Assembly: GCA_900544715.1 (NCBI GenBank)
Contig: UQWL01000019.1
Coordinates: 1 to 45,275, forward strand
Reading direction: 5' to 3'
From: an uncultured Oscillospiraceae bacterium
GTDB lineage: Bacteria > Bacillota > Clostridia > Oscillospirales > Acutalibacteraceae
Length of the DNA: 45,275 nucleotides
Positions within the stretch are counted from its first letter, which is position 1. Each line of letters opens with the position of its first letter. Shown here piece by piece: positions 17,151 to 25,261 of this stretch. Position numbers and translations under genes: made by a program. The notes under the pieces were generated by a model. The model did no database searches and was not told the DNA's origin. It saw only the letters and a list, made by a program, of their open reading frames with translations.

Positions 17151-18086
17151 CTATTTCTTTTTTGAATTGCCGGCCTTTTTTGCGTGGAAAACCTCTGCTC
17201 CGCCGCGGTAATCAGAGGGCGTCAGGCCATATTCCTTTTTAAAATCCCGGCTGAACTGGAATTGGGAATAATACCCGACCGCTTCCGATATTTCGCTGAT
17301 GCTCTGCTCTCCGGCCCGCAGCAGCTCCTTGGCGTGTTCCAGCCGCGCCTTCTGCAAATATGCCTTAGGGGAAACCCCCAGCGACGCCGTGAAACACTTG
17401 CGAAAATTCCGCTCAGAGAGATGCAGCCCCTTTGCCAGCTCCGACATCTGGATTTTTTCATCCAGATGCGCCCGCATATAGGATACTGCCTCGCGGATTT
17501 CCGCTTCATAGGCGGATATGGATGCCTTTCGTTCCCCCTTTTCCGCCGCCCCCCGCCACTCATATAGCAAAAGCGCAAACTGTAGGCTAAGCCGGTTGCA
17601 AACAAGAAGCTCCGTGGGTTCGTCCACCGCCGATAGGGCTGCATAAAACGCCTCCTGTACCGGCCCATGTGCCGCCTGATACACCCGGCCGGCACGCAGC
17701 GGCGGCTTGCCTTTTTCACACCGGAAGCGGAATGCGGCAGCCCGTGTATCCGCCTGCGCCTCCACCGAAACAGCCTGCTTGCCATCCAACAGCAGCACGC
17801 CCCCGGCTTGCAGCGAATATGCTTTCTGGCGGCAGGTGATGTTCAGCACGCCCGCGATGCAATGAAAGAGGAAATAATCCGCCTTCGGGCGGCCCAAGTG
17901 CCAAGCAGCCTCCTTTTCTTCCGGCAGGGCTGCTCCATGATACAGCCCCACCTCCAACAGATGGGGGAGAAACACCGGCGTCCCGCTCTGAAACGTCAAT
18001 AAACGGTTTGCTGCCACTGGCACCCCTCCTTCTGCTTCCTGCCGGAAAGTATATAAAGCATACCGGTTTCTGCATGGATAAATCAT
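17151..18086 (-). CDS. AraC-family transcriptional regulator
   Basis: About 311 residues from MIYPCRNRY. The N-terminal ~170 residues have the pattern of a cupin sensor domain. The C-terminal ~100 carry two helix-turn-helix units: MSELAKGLHLSERNFRKCF and ISEISEAVGYYSQFQFSRDF, ending with the family pattern GLTPSDYR. The start is unclear: neither 18086 nor the in-frame GTG at 18227 has a Shine-Dalgarno, so the N-terminus may be leaderless or mis-set. Its TAG stop overlaps the ribosome site of thrS 11 bp downstream. It sits between the T-box leader and the synthetases, which is odd, because thr T-boxes normally lead directly into thrS. Its ligand is unknown. Confidence 0.8.
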   Translation of the reverse strand: MIYPCRNRYALYTFRQEAEGGVPVAANRLLTFQSGTPVFLPHLLEVGLYHGAALPEEKEAAWHLGRPKADYFLFHCIAGVLNITCRQKAYSLQAGGVLLLDGKQAVSVEAQADTRAAAFRFRCEKGKPPLRAGRVYQAAHGPVQEAFYAALSAVDEPTELLVCNRLSLQFALLLYEWRGAAEKGERKASISAYEAEIREAVSYMRAHLDEKIQMSELAKGLHLSERNFRKCFTASLGVSPKAYLQKARLEHAKELLRAGEQSISEISEAVGYYSQFQFSRDFKKEYGLTPSDYRGGAEVFHAKKAGNSKKK

Positions 18087-18177
18087 CAAAACAGTGTAAA
18101 CTGAAAGCACAGAGCAGAGGAGAAGGAGTGTTCCCTCCCGCACCTTGCTAATCATAGACAAACTGGAGGTATCACAT

Positions 18178-18348
18178 ATGATGAAACAACCCATTCGCTG
18201 GTTCTTCAACCGCCTTGGCCTTGGCACTGCTCTTGCAAGCGGTGTACACGCGCCCCTTTCCCGCAGCTATCTGGCCTACCAGTATTTGGAGGACGAGATG
18301 ATGTACCGGTATTTGGGCACGGAGCATTTCCACGAAACAGAGCAGTAA
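18178..18348 (+). CDS. Small protein of unknown function, divergent from the AraC gene
   Basis: A 56-residue frame (begins MMKQPIRWFFNRLG, ends FHETEQ) with a good GGAGG eight nt before its ATG. It has an aromatic and basic N-terminus and an acidic C-terminus rich in Tyr, Glu and His. There is no membrane segment or known domain. It lies on the opposite strand between the T-box terminator and the AraC start, so read-through transcription of the thr operon is antisense to it. It could be a real small gene controlled by the AraC protein; the ribosome site is the main support. Confidence 0.45.
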   Translation: MMKQPIRWFFNRLGLGTALASGVHAPLSRSYLAYQYLEDEMMYRYLGTEHFHETEQ

Positions 18349-18360
18349 GGGAAACAATCA

Positions 18361-18405
18361 TAAAAAAGCTTCATCCCTCGACAAACGAGGGATGAAGCTT
18401 TTTGC
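18361..18405 (-). terminator. T-box terminator hairpin
   Basis: Minus-strand AGCTTCATCCCTCG (18399-18386) pairs perfectly with CGAGGGATGAAGCT (18380-18367) over a 5-nt loop, followed by TTTTTT. It would be disrupted when uncharged tRNA-Thr stabilises the antiterminator. Confidence 0.92.
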
Positions 18406-18625
18406 TCCACGGTTCCACCCTGCTTGCGGCACAAAGCCGCCACTCAAAGCGCCTTAACGCAGCGCCTACGGCATATCTTAACGCGATCAGGCCGCTTTTC
18501 GATACGCGCTCCGGAGTGGTATGCCTTTCAAACCCCTGCGCCCGATCCCAGCACGCTTCGGGCACTCTCTGGAAAGGGTATTATAAATGGAAAAGCACTC
18601 TCCATCACAGCTTTATTCAGATTGG
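18361..18625 (-). promoter_or_regulatory. T-box riboswitch, threonine-specific
   Basis: A leader on the minus strand carries the T-box sequence AGGGTGGAACCGTGG (18421-18407) directly before a strong terminator. Stem I can be drawn: GGAG pairs with CTCC, and GCTTTTC with GAAAGGC. Between them a specifier loop reads ATACCA, giving specifier ACC (18520-18518, Thr) followed by A as is usual. The conserved AGAGAG element lies near 18565. It senses uncharged tRNA-Thr and should switch on the downstream AraC-thrS-thrS operon during threonine starvation. The leader starts about 8 nt after a near-consensus promoter. Confidence 0.92.
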
Positions 18626-18629
18626 TTTT

Positions 18630-18658
18630 ATCGTATCACCGCTGGGCGCCTTTGTCAA
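18630..18658 (-). promoter_or_regulatory. Promoter of the T-box leader
   Basis: TTGACA (18658-18653), 17-bp spacer and TACGAT (18635-18630) on the minus strand. Confidence 0.8.
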
Positions 18659-18789
18659 CCGCCCTGAAATGGAAATTTTTCGCCCCTGAAACCGCGCGGG
18701 AGCCTCCGGCCCCCTGTGGAAAAAAATGCCGAGTGAGGGCGTAACTTTGTTTTTCCCGCTGAAAATTGCCGCGTGGGAATACAATTTTC

Positions 18790-18818
18790 TTGACAGCTTC
18801 CCCTGTTCGGGGTAAAAT
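18790..18818 (+). promoter_or_regulatory. rny promoter
   Basis: TTGACA (18790-18795), 17-bp spacer and TAAAAT (18813-18818). The predicted start, 18825/18826, coincides with an ATG. The 130 bp between this and the T-box promoter hold nothing recognisable. Confidence 0.8.
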
Positions 18819-18825
18819 ACTAGGG

Positions 18826-19023
18826 ATGGTGTATCATTATGCGAACCCATACATCGTTTTGCGCATTTTCTCTGAAATAAAAGGCAAACATGCTTCAGGG
18901 CATATAGATGATCCTTTCCCGCAACTGCAACAGAAGGCGGGAGAGCTCTTTTTCCTTGTGTGCCCTGCCGCAGGCAAATCTGCTGCGATTCTTTTGATGA
19001 TGAACAAAAACAAAAACTTGTAA
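18826..19023 (+). CDS. Possible leaderless 65-residue ORF preceding rny
   Basis: The ATG at 18826 falls at the predicted transcription start, so a transcript would be leaderless. The frame (MVYHYANPYIVLR to NKNKNL) ends with TAA at 19021-19023, which shares its last A with an ATG in the rny frame (TAATG). The product matches no family I know. It may be a regulatory upstream ORF or chance. Confidence 0.3.
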   Translation: MVYHYANPYIVLRIFSEIKGKHASGHIDDPFPQLQQKAGELFFLVCPAAGKSAAILLMMNKNKNL

Positions 19024-19049
19024 TGAGGGAGGTGCTACTTTATTTCATT

Positions 19050-20603
19050 ATGGACATTCTAAAAATTATAATCGCCGTGGTCGCAAGCGCTGTTGTGTTT
19101 GGCATTGTGGGCTTTTTGCTTGGCCAGATGCACCGCAAGCGCGTTGCAGAAGCAGAAATCGGCTCTGCCACGCAGGAGGCGACCCGGATCGTTAACAACG
19201 CCCTTGCCGAGGCGGAAACCAAGAAAAAGGAAGCCATCATTGAGGCAAAGGACGAAATTCACAAACAGCGCAATGAGCTGGAACGCGAGCTGCGGGAACG
19301 CCGCTCAGAAGTTCAGCGCCAGGAACGCCGGATCATCCAAAAGGAGGAGACGCTCGACCGCAAGATTGAAAATCTCGAAAAAAAGGATGAAACGCTCAAC
19401 AAAAAACTGAAAGATGCTCAAACGCGTCTGGATGAAGTAGAGAGCATCAAAAGAAGCCAGTTTGAAATGCTTGAGCGGATCTCCGGGTTTACTCAAGAGC
19501 AGGCAAAAGAATATCTGCTCAAAAACCTGGAGGACGATCTCACCCATGAGAAGGCCGTCAAAATCATGGAATTCGAACAGAAAACCAAAGATGAAGCGGA
19601 TACGCTCGCAAGGGAGATTGTTGCCACTGCCATTCAGCGCTGTGCAGCCGACCATGCGGCGGAAGCGACTGTTTCCGTTGTTTCGCTGCCGAACGATGAG
19701 ATGAAAGGCCGCATTATCGGCCGCGAGGGACGTAATATCCGTGCGCTTGAAACAATCACGGGCGTTGACCTCATCATTGACGACACGCCCGAAGCCATCA
19801 CACTTTCCAGCTTTGACCCGGTGCGCCGTGAAATTGCCCGCGTGTCCCTCGAAAAGCTGATTACGGACGGGCGCATCCATCCGGCCCGGATTGAGGAAAC
19901 CGTTGACAAAGCACGCCGTGAGGTAGAGGCTACCATCAAGCAGGCAGGCGAGCGCGCCGTAGTAGACGCGGGCGTCAACGGCGTGCATCCGGAGCTCGTG
20001 AAGCTCCTCGGCAAGCTCAAGTACCGTACAAGCTACGGCCAGAATGTGCTCAACCACTCCCTGGAGGTTTCCTATATTGCGGGGCTCATGGCTTCCGAAA
20101 TCGGCGCGGATATCAAGATCGCCCGCCGGGCAGGCCTTCTGCACGATATCGGCAAGGCGCTTGACCATGAGTTCGACGGCTCTCATGTGGAGCTTGGCGT
20201 GGAATACGCCAAGCGGTTCCGTGAAAACGAAGCCGTGGTTCATGCCATTCAGGCGCATCACGGCGATGTGGAGCCTAAAACGATCGTCGCCTGCCTCGTG
20301 CAGGCAGCGGATGCCATTTCGGCTGCCCGCCCCGGCGCACGGCGTGAAAACGTCCAGAACTACATCAAACGTTTGGAGAAGCTTGAGGAAATTGCAAATT
20401 CCTTTGAGGGGGTTGACCGCTCCTTTGCCATTCAGGCGGGCCGCGAGGTGCGCATCATGGTGAAGCCTGAGGTCATCACGGACGACAAAATGACGCTCAT
20501 TGCGCGAGAGATCGTGAAAAAGATCGAGAGCGAGCTTGAATATCCCGGGCAGATCAAGGTTAACATAATCCGTGAAAACCGTGCTGTTGATTACGCAAAA
20601 TAA
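19050..20603 (+). CDS. rny: Ribonuclease Y
   Basis: 517 residues. A membrane-anchored endoribonuclease that starts mRNA decay in Firmicutes. Seen: N-terminal membrane helix (residues 2-25), a long coiled coil rich in Glu/Lys/Arg (to about 200), a KH domain with GRIIGREGRNIRALE (about 220) and an HD domain with HDIGKALDHE (about 364). The C-terminus matches the family (YPGQIKVNIIRE...DYAK). The ATG at 19050 begins the family-typical N-terminus, but its nearest Shine-Dalgarno (GAGGGAGG, 19025-19032) is 17 nt away. An alternative ATG at 19023 overlaps the preceding stop and would add nine residues. ymdB follows, as in many Firmicutes. Confidence 0.96.
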   Translation: MDILKIIIAVVASAVVFGIVGFLLGQMHRKRVAEAEIGSATQEATRIVNNALAEAETKKKEAIIEAKDEIHKQRNELERELRERRSEVQRQERRIIQKEETLDRKIENLEKKDETLNKKLKDAQTRLDEVESIKRSQFEMLERISGFTQEQAKEYLLKNLEDDLTHEKAVKIMEFEQKTKDEADTLAREIVATAIQRCAADHAAEATVSVVSLPNDEMKGRIIGREGRNIRALETITGVDLIIDDTPEAITLSSFDPVRREIARVSLEKLITDGRIHPARIEETVDKARREVEATIKQAGERAVVDAGVNGVHPELVKLLGKLKYRTSYGQNVLNHSLEVSYIAGLMASEIGADIKIARRAGLLHDIGKALDHEFDGSHVELGVEYAKRFRENEAVVHAIQAHHGDVEPKTIVACLVQAADAISAARPGARRENVQNYIKRLEKLEEIANSFEGVDRSFAIQAGREVRIMVKPEVITDDKMTLIAREIVKKIESELEYPGQIKVNIIRENRAVDYAK

Positions 20604-20620
20604 TTTTGTTTGGCATTTAG

Positions 20621-20652
20621 GGAGGGTATGCAGGGATGTATACCCTCCTTTT
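20621..20652 (+). terminator. Stem-loop after rny
   Basis: GGAGGGTAT (20621-20629) pairs perfectly with ATACCCTCC (20640-20648) and is followed by TTTT. It lies between rny and ymdB, so it probably reduces ymdB expression from the rny promoter. Confidence 0.7.
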
Positions 20653-20726
20653 GCATTCGTGTTTCCCTGCACTCGCAGAAAAACGGACAGCGTTTGCCGG
20701 TTACCAGCACAGAAAGGCATGATCGC

Positions 20727-21503
20727 ATGAATATTCTTGTAATTGGGGATGTAGTAGGCGCAGGTGGCTGCGCCTTCCTGCGCGCGCACCTTCCCTCCTT
20801 GAAAAAGCTCAATCAAATCGATGTTTGCATCGTCAACGGTGAAAACGCAGCGCCGGGCAACGGCATTACGCCCGCGGCCGCGCAGGACCTATTCACCAGC
20901 GGAGCGGATTTAATCACCACAGGCAACCACGTTTATCGCCGCCGTGAGGTCTATTCCTACCTCGATGAAACGGAATATCTCATCCGCCCCGCCAACTACC
21001 GCGCGGGCAGCCCGGGGCGCGGGTATCAGATCATCGATAAGGGGCGCGTCCAAATCGCTGTGATCAATTTGCTCGGCGTTGTTTTCCTCGATCCGCTGGA
21101 AAATCCGTTCGACTGTGCAGACCGCCTGCTCGGGCAGGAGGATATTCAGGACTGCCGGATTAAAATTGTGGATTTTCACGCGGAGGCCACCGCGGAAAAA
21201 CGGGCGCTCGGCTTTTATCTGGACGGCCGTGTTTCCGCCCTGTTCGGCACGCACACGCATGTACAAACGGCCGACGAGCAGATTTTGCCGCAGGGCACCG
21301 GGTATTTAACCGACCTTGGCATGACCGGGGAAATCCAATCCGTGCTGGGCGTCCGCCCGGAGCTGGCAATCGAAAAAATGCGCACGGGCATGCCTGTCCG
21401 CTTTGAAAACGGGGACGGTTCCTGCATGATGTGCGGCTGCATCTTTGAAATTGATGAGCACAGCGGAAAAACAACACAGATCCAGCGCATTTGCATTCAA
21501 TAA
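20727..21503 (+). CDS. ymdB: YmdB-family metallophosphoesterase (2',3'-cyclic-nucleotide phosphodiesterase)
   Basis: 258 residues of the YmdB family, dinuclear-metal phosphodiesterases that influence developmental choices in Bacillus. The metal motifs are all present: Asp8 in GDVVG, Asn37-Glu39-Asn40 in NGEN, Asn67-His68 in GNH, an FHAEATAEK histidine, and GTHTHVQTAD. The start at 20727 (MNILVIGDVVG) fits the family exactly and has AAAGG about 9 nt upstream. The longer in-frame start at 20610 runs through the rny terminator and was rejected. It follows rny, a conserved gene order. Confidence 0.94.
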   Translation: MNILVIGDVVGAGGCAFLRAHLPSLKKLNQIDVCIVNGENAAPGNGITPAAAQDLFTSGADLITTGNHVYRRREVYSYLDETEYLIRPANYRAGSPGRGYQIIDKGRVQIAVINLLGVVFLDPLENPFDCADRLLGQEDIQDCRIKIVDFHAEATAEKRALGFYLDGRVSALFGTHTHVQTADEQILPQGTGYLTDLGMTGEIQSVLGVRPELAIEKMRTGMPVRFENGDGSCMMCGCIFEIDEHSGKTTQIQRICIQ

Positions 21504-21525
21504 TCCCGTTCCAAAAGCAGTAAGC

Positions 21526-21547
21526 GCACGCTTGGCGTGCTTTCCTT
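21526..21547 (+). terminator. Short hairpin after ymdB
   Basis: GCACGC (21526-21531), 3-nt loop, GCGTGC (21535-21540), then TTTCCTT. A weak terminator candidate. Confidence 0.45.
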
Positions 21548-21577
21548 AGAATACGACGCAAGAAAGGAATGGTCATC

Positions 21578-23137
21578 ATGATGAAGCCTTCAGCTTTTGC
21601 CCGGTGGATTGCCCTGATGTTATGCCTGTCCGTCTGCTTCGTGTCACTTGCCTCCTGCGGGAAGGAGCCCGCGCCGGAGGATTCCACCACCGCCTCCGGA
21701 GAGGAGACAGCCGTTTCTGAAAGCCAGCAAACCACGGGCGGCACGGGTAGGCTCTCCCTGCCGTATGTAAAGGGCGATTCCCTCAATCCGTTTTCAGCGA
21801 AAAGCCTGCCGAACCAGTTGCTCTCCACGGTGCTATATGATTCCCTCTACGCGGTTGACGCGGCGCTTTCGCCGCAGCCGTTTCTCGCCTCCTCCGGCAG
21901 CGTCAGCGGAACGCAGGTGCGCGTTGCCCTCAAAAGCGGCCTTGTCTTTTCCGATGGCTCTTCTCTCTCCGCTTCAGATGTTGTCTATTCCTTTGAAAAG
22001 GCTGCGGCATCCCCGCATTATCGGGCACAGCTCTCCAATTTCAGCGGCGCAAAGGTGCAAAACGGCGAAATTGTGTTCACTTTGAAGGCAGCCGATCCTT
22101 ACGCGCTGGCCTGCCTCGACTTTGCCGTAATCAAGCGCGGCAGCGATTCTTCGGAAACGGCAATCCCAGTGGGCAGCGGGCGCTATACGGCCGTACGGGG
22201 TGACAGCTCCGTCACCCTAAAGGCCAATAAGGCCTGGTCAAAGGGCAACAAAATGAAATTCGCCTCAGTCACCCTGGTCGATGTGCCGGATAGCGATTCG
22301 GTAATCCACAGCCTGGAGATCGGCAACGTCAATTTTATTTTCCATGATTTAAGCGGCGGCGTCTATCAGCGCATCAACGCCAATACGGAAGAATTCCCGA
22401 TGAATAACCTTGTTTTTCTCGGCGTTCAATCCAAAAACGAGCTTTTGCAGAATCAGAAGGTGCTGCAGGCGATGAGCCTTGCGCTTGCGCGGGAGGAAGT
22501 TGCCTCCTCCGCCTATCAGGGCCACGCCTCAGCCAGCGCCACCCCGTTCCGCCCGGATTGGCATGCGCTGAAGGGGCTGACGACCGCGGGCGTCAAGCAG
22601 GATAAGGAAGCTGCTATGAAACTGCTGCAGGAGGCCGGTTTCGACAAAACCGATGCTTCCGGCGCGCGCACCAGGAATGGGAAGGCATTGAAATTCACGC
22701 TGGTGGTCAATAAAGAGAACCCCTTCCGCCTCTCCGCCGCCAATATGATCGCCGCGCAGCTTTCCGCGGTAGGCATCAAGGTGACGGTAACCCAACTCGC
22801 CTGGGCGGACTATACAAAGGCTGTGCAGGGCGGCAGATTCGATCTGTATCTCGGTGAAGTGAAGCTCTCCAACAATATGAGCCTTGCTCCGTTTTTCGAC
22901 GAAGCGGGCGCGGCAAAGGCCGGAATCAATCAGGAGGGAGCGGCGGCGGCTTCTTACAAGCAAATGCTCACAGGCGCCGTTTCCCTGCAGGATTTTCTCA
23001 GCACGTTCCAGGAGAATCCCGCCTTTTTGCCCGTTTGTTTCCGTAAGGGCGTGGCGGCGCGCAGCAGAGATGTGCAGGGCGACCTTATCAGCCACTCCGG
23101 CGATGTATATGCCAATTTGCAGGATTGGCATTTTTAA
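21578..23137 (+). CDS. Extracellular solute-binding lipoprotein, family 5 (peptide-binding type)
   Basis: 519 residues. A lipoprotein signal ends in LASC with the lipidated Cys27, followed by a Ser/Thr/Glu-rich linker to about residue 60. The body has the SBP family 5 (DppA/OppA) pattern: DSLNPF...LLSTVLYDSLY near the N-terminus, FSDGSSLSASDVVYSFEKA, and a C-terminal lobe with ALAREEV and VTVTQLAWADYTKA. It should deliver peptides or nickel/opine-like ligands to an ABC importer at the membrane. No permease or ATPase gene is adjacent, so it is an orphan binding protein here. Start 21578 was taken because AAAGGA lies 9 nt upstream; the ATG at 21569 abuts it. Confidence 0.88.
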   Translation: MMKPSAFARWIALMLCLSVCFVSLASCGKEPAPEDSTTASGEETAVSESQQTTGGTGRLSLPYVKGDSLNPFSAKSLPNQLLSTVLYDSLYAVDAALSPQPFLASSGSVSGTQVRVALKSGLVFSDGSSLSASDVVYSFEKAAASPHYRAQLSNFSGAKVQNGEIVFTLKAADPYALACLDFAVIKRGSDSSETAIPVGSGRYTAVRGDSSVTLKANKAWSKGNKMKFASVTLVDVPDSDSVIHSLEIGNVNFIFHDLSGGVYQRINANTEEFPMNNLVFLGVQSKNELLQNQKVLQAMSLALAREEVASSAYQGHASASATPFRPDWHALKGLTTAGVKQDKEAAMKLLQEAGFDKTDASGARTRNGKALKFTLVVNKENPFRLSAANMIAAQLSAVGIKVTVTQLAWADYTKAVQGGRFDLYLGEVKLSNNMSLAPFFDEAGAAKAGINQEGAAAASYKQMLTGAVSLQDFLSTFQENPAFLPVCFRKGVAARSRDVQGDLISHSGDVYANLQDWHF

Positions 23138-23150
23138 ACCTAATACATAA

Positions 23151-23186
23151 CCCCGCACGGGTTTGAAAGCCCTGTGCGGGGCGTTT
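23151..23186 (+). terminator. Terminator of the binding-protein gene
   Basis: CCCCGCACGGG (23151-23161) pairs with CCCTGTGCGGGG (23170-23181), one G-T pair, followed by CGTTTT. Confidence 0.8.
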
Positions 23187-23199
23187 TATGCGATGGTGC

Positions 23200-23967
23200 T
23201 TAATCCAGCTGAGCGCTGAAATAGGAGTTTCCTCCGATCTCATAGAACGTAAAGGTAACCGGCTGGCAGGTACGCAGCGCCTTGGAAGCGTCAAAGCCCT
23301 CGGCATAGGAACGGATGGAGAACCCGTTTTTCTCCTTTTCCAGACGATAAGCATTCATCGACTCATAGAATTGATAAAATGCCCCCTGTGTCCCGGTGAT
23401 CCGGTACAAAATACCCGCGGAAATGGTTTGCTTCAAAGACGATTGCGAAGAATCCAGCTCCTCCCGTGCGATCAGATGATAGGGCAGCAGGATTGTCGCA
23501 CCTGTGGTCGGCGTCTGCGCATTACTGCCCTGCTGCCCCGCAGGCGTCCACTCATCCTCAAGCCATATATCCCGGTCAATCAAGTCGGCCTCCATATTGG
23601 AGAGCAGATAATTCCGCCCATTCTTTGCATGCTCCGGCGAAACAGTCAGCCAGTAATACCGAGCACCGCTGCCAGTGCCCTGATCGATCAGCAGGCCGCT
23701 CGGGTAAGGGGTTATCTGCAAATTCTTCTCCGCCTCAAGCGATTTGTAAGCCTGGTACAGCTCCTGCGGCGTCTGCTTTGTCTGGAAGGAAGCGCTGGCG
23801 CCGGCCAGTTGCCCGCGACCGTTTTCAACAGGCAATATGATCTCCCCGCCATCCAGCGGATTTTCTACACGTACGGAGTCCAGCTTACCGGACCCGTCGC
23901 ACGCCGTCAACAGACATACGCAAAGTACCAGACAAGGAATCCAAAAGAAACGCTTCATCTGGATCAA
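23200..23967 (-). CDS. Lipoprotein of unknown function
   Basis: About 255 residues. The N-terminus MIQMKRFFWIPCLVLCVCLLTAC is a lipoprotein signal (lipobox LTAC, Cys23). The rest is a compact soluble domain with no family I recognise. The start is TTG at 23967, supported by GGGGTGA 4-5 nt upstream. The ATG at 23958 is possible but its spacing is long. It begins 13 nt after the stop of the upstream C39-like gene, so the two form one transcription unit. An accessory role beside the secreted peptidase-like protein, such as inhibitor or partner, is a guess from context only. Confidence 0.75.
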   Translation of the reverse strand: MIQMKRFFWIPCLVLCVCLLTACDGSGKLDSVRVENPLDGGEIILPVENGRGQLAGASASFQTKQTPQELYQAYKSLEAEKNLQITPYPSGLLIDQGTGSGARYYWLTVSPEHAKNGRNYLLSNMEADLIDRDIWLEDEWTPAGQQGSNAQTPTTGATILLPYHLIAREELDSSQSSLKQTISAGILYRITGTQGAFYQFYESMNAYRLEKEKNGFSIRSYAEGFDASKALRTCQPVTFTFYEIGGNSYFSAQLD

Positions 23968-23980
23968 AACGTCACCCCAC

Positions 23981-25126
23981 TTAACATTTCAAAGAATAGA
24001 TACTGCCAAAAACGCCTGATAGCGTGACCTGACGGTAGTTGTCATAGCCGAAATGAACAATAAATTGAAATAGGATATTGTTTCCCGTCACCGTTGCATG
24101 ATATCCATATGCAAGAACAGCATGATTGATGTTCTTTCCATGACTTGGGGAATAAAGATTTCCAAAAATGATAACCGGCTGATTGCTCTCAAGCAGCAGG
24201 CCGATCGTGTTGGAAGTGAAAAGCGGCGTATAACGGCTTGTGTGATCGGTATTGCTTGTTATCCCACGCCTCTTCAAATATTCCTTAACCGTATAATGAA
24301 TGGCGACTGATGTGGTGGAGTCTCCGTATCCCAGATCTTTTCCCACCTGGAGCAATACCTTTGTAAACTCGGCGCTCAATTTTTTCCCATTATAATTATA
24401 GTAGTATTTGTCATCCATAACATCTCGATGACCGGTCACATCATAATAATAGAGCATCATAGCGGCTGCAATGTAACCACAAATTCCGCCGCTTCCAGGA
24501 GGGCAATAATAGCCGCATTTATCCAATCCGGAGAGCTTGCTCGATTGCGTAATATAAAAGGTCTGTGTTGATGCAGCCGCAGCCCGGGACACGAATCTTT
24601 TTTGCGTGTATTCCAGCGCGGCTGTATCAGACTGCTTAATGAGTTCTTTCTGAAGATAATCGCTTTGTGATGCAAGCGACTGTAAGTCTTCCGCTGCCAA
24701 GACTCGTTTTCTTTCCAAGGTATTTTGATAGCTGCCGTCCGCTTTCTTATAATAATATTGCGTGGGGCCGCCATATAGCAAATCTCCTTCTATACCCAAA
24801 AAAGGAGAAGGACTATCAGCCGCGTATTCCACAAACTGTGCGGATTCCGGGTGATAAATCAAATATCCGACGGGTTCGCATTCAATTAATACATATGGAT
24901 TGCCATTAAAATCCTGCATGGATTTATAAGCGGATATTTTAAGCTTTTCCTTCGTTTCGATGGACTGTACCTTATCCGCAATCAAAGCTGCGTGACGTTC
25001 CCTCTCCTGCTGAGGTGTTGTTGGGATTTCGGATGCAAAAGCAGGAATCGTTGAAAATAGAACTCCGAACAATATTACAAGGGATAACATAGCAGAGGTA
25101 TACCGAATCTTATATAGTTGCTTCAT
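23981..25126 (-). CDS. Secreted papain-like (C39/C10-type) cysteine peptidase-like protein
   Basis: 381 residues. Signal peptide to about residue 32 (ends AFASEIP). Residues 35-180 form a propeptide-like region rich in Lys/Glu with a beta segment (GYLIYHPESAQFVEYA). Residues 185-381 carry the peptidase pattern: GGICGYIAAAMMLYYYD with Cys216 as candidate nucleophile, INHAVLAYGYH with His335 as candidate base, then HFGYDNYRQV. This fits secreted C39-like or streptopain-type proteins, in which the N-terminal part acts as an inhibitory prodomain. Start 25126 follows GGGGAGG by 9 nt. Its DNA is AT-rich relative to the neighbours, hinting at acquisition. Substrate is unknown. Confidence 0.75.
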   Translation of the reverse strand: MKQLYKIRYTSAMLSLVILFGVLFSTIPAFASEIPTTPQQERERHAALIADKVQSIETKEKLKISAYKSMQDFNGNPYVLIECEPVGYLIYHPESAQFVEYAADSPSPFLGIEGDLLYGGPTQYYYKKADGSYQNTLERKRVLAAEDLQSLASQSDYLQKELIKQSDTAALEYTQKRFVSRAAAASTQTFYITQSSKLSGLDKCGYYCPPGSGGICGYIAAAMMLYYYDVTGHRDVMDDKYYYNYNGKKLSAEFTKVLLQVGKDLGYGDSTTSVAIHYTVKEYLKRRGITSNTDHTSRYTPLFTSNTIGLLLESNQPVIIFGNLYSPSHGKNINHAVLAYGYHATVTGNNILFQFIVHFGYDNYRQVTLSGVFGSIYSLKC

Positions 25127-25232
25127 TATATTTTACCTCCCCTTCTAGATGTCCGCTCAATAAATGTGATAAATGTGCCTACTTATCATAAATTGTACAT
25201 TGGTATCACGCCTCTCTGTTTTTTACAATTAA

Positions 25233-25261
25233 ATGTTATCACATTGTGTAAATTATGTCAA
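25233..25261 (-). promoter_or_regulatory. Promoter of the peptidase-lipoprotein operon
   Basis: TTGACA (25261-25256), 17-bp spacer, TAACAT (25238-25233) on the minus strand, about 107 bp before the start codon. The AT-rich leader contains repeats of the type TTTATGATAAG and TTTATCACA. Confidence 0.65.

Noticed and set aside
20610..20726. N-terminal extension of YmdB to 20610
   Set aside because: It passes through the stem-loop after rny; the family start is at 20727.
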